A DNA stretch of 26,137 nt from JBCCEJ01 sp039030335 (GTDB lineage Bacteria; Pseudomonadota; Gammaproteobacteria; HK1), in NCBI GenBank assembly GCA_039030335.1, contig JBCCEJ010000082.1, positions 1 to 26,137 on the forward strand. The letters run 5' to 3'. The translations under genes and the position numbers were made by a program. The notes under the pieces were generated by a model that did not search any database, was not told the origin of the DNA, and worked only from the letters and a program-made list of their open reading frames with translations. Shown here piece by piece: positions 16,341 through 23,410 of this stretch (position 1 is its first letter; the number at the start of each line of letters is the position of its first letter).

Positions 16341-17183
16341 GTGCACATCGGCATTATTCCATTTGCCACCAGTCAGACGATGCCGGTCGTGGAACTGGGA
16401 ATCGAGGCGGAGAGCCTCGGGTTCGAATCGCTGTTCCTGCCCGAGCACGCGGTCGTTCCGGCGAACTTCGATTCGCCGTACCCGGAAGGCGGCGACACGC
16501 CGGACGAGTACCGGCGGATGCTGGATCCCTACACCGCGCTCGCGGCGGTAGCAGGTGCCACCGAGCGGATCCGGATCGGCACCGCCATAACTCTGATTCT
16601 GGAACGTCCGCCGCTACTGGCCGCGGGTCAGCTGGCGACGCTGGACGTGGTCTCCGATGGACGACTGATCGTTGGTGCGGGTACGGGCTGGCTACGCGAG
16701 GAAGGTGCGATTTTCGGGGTCGACTGGGAGCGCCGCGGTACGCAGATGAAAGACTATTTCAGGGCCATCAAACGCTGCTGGCAAGACCCCGTATCGGCCT
16801 ATTCCGGCACGCACGTGAGCTTTCCGGAACTCGTCTGCGAACCAAAGCCCGTGCAGAAGCCGAATCCGCCCATCCTGATCGCCGGCGAAATGAAGGTGGC
16901 TGTCCGGCGTGCCGCCATCTACGGCGATGGATGGATTCCGCGCTACCTCTGGTCGACGCCCGAGTCGATCGCCGAGGGCCGCGACCGGATGGTCGACGCG
17001 TACCGCGAATTTGGCCGCGATCCGTCGACGATCGATATCACGCTGTTCGGCTGCCGCCAGAGCCGGGACGAAATGCGGCGCTTCGAAGATGCTGGCGTGA
17101 CCCGTATCCTGTTCTTTTTGAAGCCGGAGCCGCCTCAGGCGATGCGCGACCGGCTGCACCGGCTAGCGGAGCGCGTTCTGTGA
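16341..17183 (+). CDS. LLM-class flavin (F420 or FMN) dependent oxidoreductase, copy 2
   Basis: The protein is 280 residues from GTG 16341, preceded by AAGGGGG at a suitable distance. The frame is open upstream to 16056, but that part overlaps copy 1 and is not family-like. The core motifs match copy 1: VHIGIIPF, GFESLFLPEHAV, VGAGTGWLREEG and PKPVQKPNPPILIAGE. LLM enzymes carry out monooxygenation or hydride transfer with reduced FMN or F420. It lies four bases after copy 1, and its stop overlaps the start of the metallo-hydrolase (GTGA, 17180-17183). The order of paired LLM enzymes then hydrolase suggests successive steps, such as Baeyer-Villiger-type oxygenation then ring opening, which is inference. 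Confidence 0.88.
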   Translation: MHIGIIPFATSQTMPVVELGIEAESLGFESLFLPEHAVVPANFDSPYPEGGDTPDEYRRMLDPYTALAAVAGATERIRIGTAITLILERPPLLAAGQLATLDVVSDGRLIVGAGTGWLREEGAIFGVDWERRGTQMKDYFRAIKRCWQDPVSAYSGTHVSFPELVCEPKPVQKPNPPILIAGEMKVAVRRAAIYGDGWIPRYLWSTPESIAEGRDRMVDAYREFGRDPSTIDITLFGCRQSRDEMRRFEDAGVTRILFFLKPEPPQAMRDRLHRLAERVL

Positions 17184-18031
17184 GTGACCAATGGCGAATC
17201 GGCGAATTGCAGCTCGACAAGGTTGAAGAGCAGATATGGGAGGTGAGTCCGAGGTGGCTGTTCGCCAACGCGGACTACGACACGATGCGCGGTTACGCCA
17301 ACATCCTCGCGCCGCACTATGTGACCGAGGCGTTCAAGCTAAAGCTCAGCATCCACAGTTTTGTGCTGCGAACCGAACGGCACACAATTCTGGTCGATAC
17401 GTGCGTTGGCAATCACAAGGAGCGTCATATCGACACGTGGAATCAGATGGACACCCCTTACCTTGAGCGCCTGGGTGCCGTCGGGGTAAAGCCCGAAGAC
17501 GTCGACTACGTGTTCTGTACTCATCTGCACGTCGACCACGTCGGCTGGAACACGCGCCTCGAAGACGGGCGTTGGGTGCCGACGTTTCCGAACGCGCGCT
17601 ATCTGTACAACCGTGCCGAATACGACCACTGGTCAAACTCGGATGACCGCTATCAGGCACCGGTCATGGCTGACAGCGTCGAGCCGATCGTCGCGGCGCG
17701 GCAGGTGGACTTCGTCGACGAAGGCCATCAGATCGATGATGGTGTATGCGTGGTGGCGACCCCGGGCCATACGCCTGGCCACTGCAGCGTCATGCTGGGT
17801 GATCGCGAAGGCGTCATCACGGGGGACATGGTGCATCACCCGGTTCAGCTGCACGACCCAACCATCTACTCTCACGCTGACAGCGATGGGCAGCAGGCCG
17901 TCGCGACCCGCCTGGAGCACTTCGCCCGTTGGGCGTCCGACGGCACGCGGCTCTTTGGCACGCACTTCGCGACGCCGACCGCGTTGCACATAGAAACGAG
18001 CTCCAACGGTTATCGATTCCTGGCTGACTGA
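17180..18031 (+). CDS. Metallo-beta-lactamase-fold hydrolase
   Basis: The protein is 283 residues from GTG 17180. The zinc-site motif THLHVDH (114-120) gives His115, His117, Asp119 and His120. Later ligands are in TPGHTPGHCSV, TGDMVHHPV and FGTHFATP. This is the COG0491 branch that includes lactonases and other ester hydrolases. The GTGA overlap with the LLM gene shows translational coupling, and the next gene starts two bases after its stop. A lactone or ester product of the upstream oxygenases is a natural substrate guess, not shown by sequence. A longer open frame from 16931 overlaps the LLM gene and is not used. Confidence 0.88.
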   Translation: MSDQWRIGELQLDKVEEQIWEVSPRWLFANADYDTMRGYANILAPHYVTEAFKLKLSIHSFVLRTERHTILVDTCVGNHKERHIDTWNQMDTPYLERLGAVGVKPEDVDYVFCTHLHVDHVGWNTRLEDGRWVPTFPNARYLYNRAEYDHWSNSDDRYQAPVMADSVEPIVAARQVDFVDEGHQIDDGVCVVATPGHTPGHCSVMLGDREGVITGDMVHHPVQLHDPTIYSHADSDGQQAVATRLEHFARWASDGTRLFGTHFATPTALHIETSSNGYRFLAD

Positions 18032-18033
18032 CG

Positions 18034-18435
18034 GTGTCTGATCCCGGTGTGCTGACGATACTGGATGTCGATGCGAACGGCCTTGAGCTGACCCGCTTCG
18101 AGCTCGAATTCGGCACCGGCTCCGAGAGCGTGCGTGCACTGCTGAGCGCGCGCATCGTCGCTGACCTTGAGCGCATCGAACCCGACTTCCCCGAACGCCA
18201 TGTCGCACTTGTGCAACCGTTGCGCAGCCGTGAGCGCGGTGATGAGATCGAGCTGTTCACGCCGCCTGTCGTGGATATGCAGGCGCAGCTCGCCGCCGCC
18301 GAGGCAGGGTTCGACCGTCAGGATTTCAATATCTGGCTCGACGGAAAAGCCGTGCTGTCACTCGACGAACAGATCGATGCTGGCCTTATCGACGAGGTCC
18401 GGTTTGTGCGCTATAGCCTGATGATCGGCGGTTGA
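18034..18435 (+). CDS. Hypothetical protein in the LLM/hydrolase operon (133 aa)
   Basis: I do not recognise the family. The 133-residue protein starts at GTG 18034, two bases after the hydrolase stop, so it is almost certainly co-translated. It is acidic, has no signal peptide or transmembrane segment, and looks like an alternating strand/helix fold: TILDVDANGLELTRFELEF early, HVALVQPLRSR in the middle, and a C-terminal VRFVRYSL strand. It could be a small accessory or ligand-binding protein of the pathway. The stop at 18433-18435 is followed by the leader of the HMG-CoA-synthase-like gene. Confidence 0.8.
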   Translation: MSDPGVLTILDVDANGLELTRFELEFGTGSESVRALLSARIVADLERIEPDFPERHVALVQPLRSRERGDEIELFTPPVVDMQAQLAAAEAGFDRQDFNIWLDGKAVLSLDEQIDAGLIDEVRFVRYSLMIGG

Positions 18436-18450
18436 AGTGCCGGGTGCCGT

Positions 18451-18522
18451 GATTCGCATGTTCCGCACGCTCGCGCCATAATCGGGCGTCCGACCGTGCC
18501 AGGCACGGTCTTGGTGCGAATC
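18451..18522 (+). promoter_or_regulatory. Nested palindromes in the leader of the HMGS-like gene
   Basis: GACCGTGCC-A-GGCACGGTC (18492-18510) is a perfect 19-base palindrome with a one-base centre. Around it, GATTCGCA (18451-18458) pairs with TGCGAATC (18515-18522). The nearest start is GTG 18545, with AAGGAG at 18532-18537. The palindrome could be a repressor operator (for example TetR or GntR type), and the outer arms could make a leader or terminator-like stem. No T run follows. Confidence 0.45.
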
Positions 18523-18544
18523 TATCGTCATAAGGAGTTACGTT

Positions 18545-19978
18545 GTGCCCGGGATTACCGCGTTTGGCGCCTACCTGCCGCGCCGCCGTCTGCAGCGGTC
18601 TGTGATAGCCGAGGCCAATACGTGGTTCGACGCGTCGCTCGCAGCCCACGCGCGCGGCGAGCGCACGATGTGCAACTGGGATGAAGACACCGTCACGATG
18701 GCCGTGGAAGCGGTGCGCGACATGCGCATGGCCGATTCCGTCGACGCCGTGATACTCGCATCCACCACCCTGCCGTTCGCGGACCGTCAGAATGCCGGCA
18801 TTATGGCCGAGGCGCTGAATCTCGGGACCGCCCTGCGCACGATGGACGTATCCGGCTCTCAGCGCGCCGCGACCTCCGCCTTGATGAGCGCGCTCGACAG
18901 CGCCGCGGCTGGCGCCGACGCCGTCGTGGTCGCCGCCGCAGAGAAACGCAAGACGCGCGCCGGCAGCCCGATGGAACTGTTGTCCGGAGATGGTGCCGCC
19001 GCCGTCCAGGTAGGGCATGAAAACGAAATCGCGACGCTGCTCGGCAGTGCCACCATAAGCGCCGACTTCATCGATCATTTTCGGGCGAGTGGCGACGACT
19101 TCGACTACGACTGGGAAGAGCGCTGGATCCGCGACGAAGGGTGGCTGAAGCTCGTGCCCGAAGCGGTCGAGCGCGCGCTGACGGCAGCCGGTGTCAACGC
19201 CGCCGACATCGCGCATTTCATCGTGCCGTGTCATCTGCGTCGAGTTCCCGAAGGCGTGGCGAAGAAGTGCGGTATCAACGCCGAGGCCGTTACCGACCCG
19301 TTGCTCGCCAAAGTAGGGCAGTGTGGCGTTGCGCATCCGTTGCTGTTGCTCGCGTCGGTGCTCGGCAGCGCGGAGCCGGGCCAGAAGATTCTGGTGACCG
19401 CGTTCGGTCAAGGCTGCGACGCGCTGGTCTTCGAGGTCACTGCCAAAATTGCCGACGGCCAGCCCGTCGCCGGCGTCGAAGGCTGGCTTGCGACCGGTGT
19501 GGCTGAAACGAACTACAGCAAGTTTCTGACGTACGGCGGCGTCATGGAGCGCGAGTACGGCAAGCGCGCTGAACTCGACCGCTCGCCAGTCCTGACCGCT
19601 CAATACCGCAACCGCGCCGGCGTCACCGGCTTCATTGGTGGCCACTGCTCGAAGTGCGGCACGGTCCAGTACCCGAAGTCGATCTATTGCGTAAATCCGA
19701 ACTGCGGTACGAAGGACACGCAGGAAGACCACCCGATGTCGAAGGTGCCGGCTACCGTGCGCACCTATACGGCTGACCGGCTGGTGTTCTCCATGGATCC
19801 GCCGGCCTATTTCGGGCTCGTCGAGTTCGACGGTGGCGGCCGTACGATGGTCGATTTTACCGAGGTCGATCCGGAGACCTTCGACGTTGGCCAGAAAACG
19901 GTCATGCGCTTCCGGATCAAATACATTGATGAACGGCGCGGCATGCGCCAGTACTTCTGGAAGGCGGCACCGGCGTAA
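18545..19978 (+). CDS. HMG-CoA-synthase/KAS-III-like protein fused to DUF35 Zn-ribbon/OB domain
   Basis: The protein is 477 residues from GTG 18545, with strong AAGGAG seven bases before it. Residues 1 to about 300 are a thiolase-fold HMG-CoA-synthase/KAS-III-like half; residues about 365-470 are a DUF35 half with a zinc ribbon (C368, C371, C382, C387: HCSKCG and CVNPNCG) and an OB fold that binds CoA. This fusion, with a thiolase next door, resembles acetoacetyl-CoA thiolase/HMG-CoA-synthase partners. The catalytic centre is unusual. Where the family Cys is expected the sequence is DVSGSQRAATSAL (101-113), Ser/Gln rather than Cys, and the normal GNTGxAxPL Asn region reads VGQCGVAHPL. His230 in VPCH may be the conserved His. 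It may be a non-condensing scaffold or carry out another reaction. Confidence 0.85.
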   Translation: MPGITAFGAYLPRRRLQRSVIAEANTWFDASLAAHARGERTMCNWDEDTVTMAVEAVRDMRMADSVDAVILASTTLPFADRQNAGIMAEALNLGTALRTMDVSGSQRAATSALMSALDSAAAGADAVVVAAAEKRKTRAGSPMELLSGDGAAAVQVGHENEIATLLGSATISADFIDHFRASGDDFDYDWEERWIRDEGWLKLVPEAVERALTAAGVNAADIAHFIVPCHLRRVPEGVAKKCGINAEAVTDPLLAKVGQCGVAHPLLLLASVLGSAEPGQKILVTAFGQGCDALVFEVTAKIADGQPVAGVEGWLATGVAETNYSKFLTYGGVMEREYGKRAELDRSPVLTAQYRNRAGVTGFIGGHCSKCGTVQYPKSIYCVNPNCGTKDTQEDHPMSKVPATVRTYTADRLVFSMDPPAYFGLVEFDGGGRTMVDFTEVDPETFDVGQKTVMRFRIKYIDERRGMRQYFWKAAPA

Positions 19979-20047
19979 CGGTCCGCGTTTGCAGATACGG
20001 CGAGGTCAACGGTCGGCTTCGCAAGACAGCATAGCGAGGTAAATCTC

Positions 20048-21250
20048 ATGGGACGTGGAATTCGCGACAAGGTTGCCATACTGGGCATGGGTTGCTCGAA
20101 GTTTGGTGAACGTTGGGATGCGGAGCCGTCGGACCTGATGGCCGAAGCGTTTGAAGAATGCGTGTCCGACGCCGGAGTCGAGCGCAGTCAGATCAACGCG
20201 GCATGGCTGTCTACGGCGTTCGATTCCGTCAACGTCGGCCCGAGCGCACTGCCGCTCGCCACTTCATTGCGTTTGCCCTACATCCCGGTGACGCACGTTG
20301 AAAACATGTGTGCATCCGGCACTGAAGCGTTTCGCGGCGCGTGCTACGCGGTCGCTTCCGGTGCGGCCGATTTTGCCCTTGCGATGGGTGTCGAAAAGCT
20401 CAAAGACACCGGCTACGGCGGCCTGCCGGCGCGTACCCGCGGCGTTACGAACGACATGTTCGCGCCAAACGTATCCGCGCCCGGTGCATTTGCGCAGCTG
20501 GCTGCAGGCTATCGCGGTACGCACGGCCTGGACAAAGAAGATCTGAAGCGCGCCATGGCGCACGTATCCGTCAAGAGCCACGCCAACGGCGCAAAAAACC
20601 CCAAGGCTCACCTACAGCGTGCGATCACTTCCGAGCAGGCGATCGGTGCGCCGATGATCGCCGAGCCCATCGGGCTCTTCGATTGCTGCGGCGTGAGCGA
20701 CGGTGCAGCGTGCGCGATCGTCACGACGCCCGAGATCGCGATGGAGCTTGGCAAGACGAATATCGTTACGGTCAAAGCGCTGCAGTTAAGCGTATCGAAC
20801 GGGGAAGAAGCCGGCTTCAACAACTGGAACGGTGCGCACTTCAAGACCACGCGTATCGCCGCGCAGCGCGCTTACGAAGAAGCCGGGGTCGCCGACCCGC
20901 GTAAGGAAATTCGCGCGACGGAAGTACACGACTGCTTCTCGATAACGGAACTCGTGACGATGGAAGACCTGGGGCTCGCCGACGAAGGTCAGGCCTGGCG
21001 TGCGGTGTTGGACGGGCGCTTCGATGCAGACGGTGAAACGCCGTGCCAGATCGATGGCGGATTGAAGTGCTTCGGTCATCCGATCGGTGCATCGGGCCTG
21101 CGCATGCTCTACGAGATGTATCTCCAGTTCCACGGTCGCGCCGGCGATCGCCAGCTCGACGATATGAAGCTCGGACTTACCCACAACCTGGGCGGGCATC
21201 CGGTGCAGAACGTTTGCAGCATTTCGATCGTCGGGCATTACGACGGCTGA
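20048..21250 (+). CDS. Thiolase family protein (acetyl-CoA acetyltransferase / SCP-x type)
   Basis: The protein has 400 residues. The nucleophilic Cys88 is in NMCASGTEAF. The HDCF motif (EVHDCFS) gives His294, GGLKCFGHPIGASG gives Cys341 and His344, and GGHPVQN lies near the C-terminus. It is the SCP-x/lipid-transfer-like thiolase subfamily commonly found beside DUF35 proteins. It would cleave or form a 3-ketoacyl-CoA. It is 69 bases downstream of the HMGS-like/DUF35 gene in the same direction, and GAGG lies before the ATG. The DUF35 half of the partner may position the acyl-CoA for this enzyme. A strong terminator follows at 21325. Confidence 0.9.
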   Translation: MGRGIRDKVAILGMGCSKFGERWDAEPSDLMAEAFEECVSDAGVERSQINAAWLSTAFDSVNVGPSALPLATSLRLPYIPVTHVENMCASGTEAFRGACYAVASGAADFALAMGVEKLKDTGYGGLPARTRGVTNDMFAPNVSAPGAFAQLAAGYRGTHGLDKEDLKRAMAHVSVKSHANGAKNPKAHLQRAITSEQAIGAPMIAEPIGLFDCCGVSDGAACAIVTTPEIAMELGKTNIVTVKALQLSVSNGEEAGFNNWNGAHFKTTRIAAQRAYEEAGVADPRKEIRATEVHDCFSITELVTMEDLGLADEGQAWRAVLDGRFDADGETPCQIDGGLKCFGHPIGASGLRMLYEMYLQFHGRAGDRQLDDMKLGLTHNLGGHPVQNVCSISIVGHYDG

Positions 21251-21324
21251 TCGTTTCAACCTGGCTCACCGCTTCGCGCGGGAGCCGGCTGTCATCTCTG
21301 GCGGGCCGGGCCCGAACAGTCCAC

Positions 21325-21355
21325 AAGGCCGTCGCTGATGCGACGGCCTTTTTTT
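21325..21355 (+). terminator. Rho-independent terminator after the thiolase gene
   Basis: AAGGCCGTCGC (21325-21335) pairs perfectly with GCGACGGCCTT (21340-21350) across the four-base loop TGAT, and a seven-T run spans 21349-21355. This is a textbook intrinsic terminator, 74 bases past the thiolase stop, marking the end of that operon. The reverse strand has only AA before the stem, so it is mainly one-directional. Confidence 0.93.
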
Positions 21356-21376
21356 GTCAGGCCCACCGTCCCCGAG

Positions 21377-22252
21377 TCACCGGGTCACATAGCCGCCGTT
21401 TATCCAGATGGTTTGGCCGTTGACCCACTGGCTTTCCGGTGACGCGAGAAACGCGACCACCGGCGCTATGTCGTCCACCGTCCCGAGGCGTTTCTCAGTG
21501 GAGAGCTTAGACGCGTACGCCGCCGACTGGGGGGTCTCCTGGCCGTGGAAAAACGGCGTATCGACCGGGCCCGGGCCAAAGCTGTTGACGGTGATGCGGC
21601 GCGCCCCCAGTTCCTTGGCCAGCATCCGCGTGTATTCCTCGACCGGCGCCTTGGTACCCGCGTAGACGGCATAGCCGGGCGCCGCGCCCGCCAGCAGCGA
21701 CGTGCCGTTGTTGATGATGCGCCCGCCATCCCTGACGCGCCGCGCCGCCTCTCTGAGCGAGAAGAACAGCCCCCGGTTGTTGATGGCATTCAGCCGCTCG
21801 AAGTCCGAGTCGGTGAACTCCGCGACCGGCTTCTTGACGATGGCGCCTGCGTTGTTGACGACGATGTCAACGCCGCCGAACGTGGTCTCCGCCGTGTCGT
21901 ACAGGCGTTTGACGTTGTCAACCTGTCCGAGGTCGCCCACGGCCAGCACCGTCTCTACACCGTGCTCGCGCACGAGTCGTTCGGTCTCCTGCGCTTCGCC
22001 AATGGTCTCCGGCCGGTGGTAGTGCACGACTACGTTGGCGCCCAGCTGGCCGAGCGCGACCGCGTACGCACGGCCGAGATTGGCGCGCGCGCCCGTCACG
22101 ATGGCGACCTTACCGGCCAACGGACGGTTCCGGGTCTTGGCGTTTGCCGCTGAACTCGCCGCGACCGACGCCGCGCTCAAGGCGCCCAATCCGGCCACCG
22201 CCATCGTTTTCATGGCATCCCGTCGTGGAACCTGGGTTTTTTGTTCGCTCAT
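21377..22252 (-). CDS. Short-chain dehydrogenase/reductase with Tat-type signal
   Basis: The protein has 291 residues. The N-terminus has RRDAMK (10-15) and then an Ala-rich hydrophobic stretch ending at SSAANA (about 38), which is a Tat signal peptide pattern. The mature part is a classical SDR: TGARANLG (53-60) for nucleotide binding, NNAG (133-136), Ser185 and the YxxxK pair Tyr197/Lys201. Active-site residues are complete. It diverges from a LysR regulator at 22505, a usual arrangement for regulator and target. An exported SDR needs its NAD(P) bound before Tat export. The Tat signal lacks a Phe after the RR pair, so export is likely but not certain. Confidence 0.88.
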   Translation of the reverse strand: MSEQKTQVPRRDAMKTMAVAGLGALSAASVAASSAANAKTRNRPLAGKVAIVTGARANLGRAYAVALGQLGANVVVHYHRPETIGEAQETERLVREHGVETVLAVGDLGQVDNVKRLYDTAETTFGGVDIVVNNAGAIVKKPVAEFTDSDFERLNAINNRGLFFSLREAARRVRDGGRIINNGTSLLAGAAPGYAVYAGTKAPVEEYTRMLAKELGARRITVNSFGPGPVDTPFFHGQETPQSAAYASKLSTEKRLGTVDDIAPVVAFLASPESQWVNGQTIWINGGYVTR

Positions 22253-22415
22253 ATCTGTGCCTCTGTTGACCTGTCTGGGGAAGGCCGTAGCGGCGACCGG
22301 AACGCGGTTCCGGCGGCCGTCCGACTGGCAACCGGCCCGTCGGCTATCGCGTAACCCGAAATGTCTTTCGGCTGCGCGAGGCTCGCCGCATGTCAGCTTC
22401 GAATACAGGCTACCT

Positions 22416-22427
22416 GTTGCGAATTCG
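22416..22427 (+). promoter_or_regulatory. Second, partial LysR-type half-site
   Basis: GTTGCGAATTCG repeats the left arm and part of the spacer and right arm (CG) of the palindrome at 22458, in phase on the DNA helix (42 bases). Another similar piece, TTCGAATAC, is at 22399-22407 on the opposite orientation. The match is partial, so this is a weaker call. Confidence 0.4.
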
Positions 22428-22457
22428 TCCTCATAGGTACAAAAATAGGCACACTAA

Positions 22458-22474
22458 GTTGCGGTATTCGCAAC
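22458..22474 (+). promoter_or_regulatory. LysR-type box (perfect inverted repeat)
   Basis: GTTGCG-GTATT-CGCAAC is a perfect inverted repeat with six-base arms that contains the LysR T-N11-A core (T 22460, A 22472). It is 31 bases before the LysR start and lies in the interval shared with the SDR gene. A related partial site with the same left arm (GTTGCGAATTCG) begins at 22416, 42 bases away, four helical turns. This is the expected paired recognition and activation site layout of LysR tetramers. Confidence 0.6.
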
Positions 22475-22504
22475 GGTTGCTTCGACTGCAGGCGGACTTC
22501 GGAG

Positions 22505-23410
22505 ATGGACCCTTTCACGGAAATCAACCTTTTTCTCCGGGTCGTCGAACTTGGCTCGATCCGCGCTGTGGCAAGAGAGCAGGGGCTCGAACCGTCCAGC
22601 GTGTCGAGGCGCATTGCGAGCCTCGAGTCTCGGCTCAGGTCAACACTGATCGACCGGACCGCGACCAGGTCCCGGGCGACGGAGCGAGGCATGGTCTACT
22701 ACGAGCGGATGCGCGAGCTGTTGCCTCAGATCGAAGCGGTCGAAGGCGAGGTAGCGGGCGATTCGGCAACACCGAAAGGTCTGCTCAAGGTGAGCGCCTC
22801 CATCGACTTCGGGCAGCTGCACGTCACGCGGTGGCTGTTGGACTTTCGTCGGCTTTATCCGGAGGTGGAGATCGAACTCGTTCTCGCCAGTCAGTTCGTT
22901 GACATCTCGACTGAGGGTATCGACGTGGCGGTTCGTGTCGGCGCACTGAAAGATTCAGCGCTGAAGGCTCGAAAGCTGGCCGACGTGCCGAGGGTGCTGG
23001 CGGCGTCGCCGGGCTATCTGGCGAAGTGGGGCGTGCCCGAGACGCCGGACGATCTGAGCGAGCATCAGTTCGTGTTCTTCGACGGTACGAATCGCCACGA
23101 GCGCCTGAAACTGGTGGGTCCTGACAACCGGCATTATGCGATCCGCAGGCGCGGCGCCGTCACGATCAATGCGGTTGCGTCGGCGGTCGAAGCGGTCAAA
23201 GCCGACTGCGGCATTCATATCGGTCCTCGCTGGGCGTTCCAGGCGGCTCTCGAGCGAGGTGAAGTGGTGGAAGTGTTACCGGGCTATACGCAGCCGGCCA
23301 TGCCGATGCATATCATCTGGCGCTCGGGTGTGTTGATGCCGGCCAGGGTGCGCGCGTTTGTGGACTTTGCGGTCGAAGCGGTCAAGGACGTGGACGGTCT
23401 GCGGCACTAG
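22505..23410 (+). CDS. LysR-family transcriptional regulator
   Basis: The protein is 301 residues from ATG 22505, the usual LysR length; the frame is open 48 codons further upstream, but that leader is Cys/Arg-rich and not family-like. MDPFTEINLFLRVVELGS starts the winged helix, with the recognition helix around residues 28-42 (LEPSSVSRRIASLESRL). The periplasmic-binding-like effector domain follows from about 90. It probably binds the palindromes at 22416-22474 and controls itself and the divergent SDR gene. The effector is unknown. Its last 29 bases overlap, tail to tail, with the SsuD-like gene. Confidence 0.9.
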   Translation: MDPFTEINLFLRVVELGSIRAVAREQGLEPSSVSRRIASLESRLRSTLIDRTATRSRATERGMVYYERMRELLPQIEAVEGEVAGDSATPKGLLKVSASIDFGQLHVTRWLLDFRRLYPEVEIELVLASQFVDISTEGIDVAVRVGALKDSALKARKLADVPRVLAASPGYLAKWGVPETPDDLSEHQFVFFDGTNRHERLKLVGPDNRHYAIRRRGAVTINAVASAVEAVKADCGIHIGPRWAFQAALERGEVVEVLPGYTQPAMPMHIIWRSGVLMPARVRAFVDFAVEAVKDVDGLRH

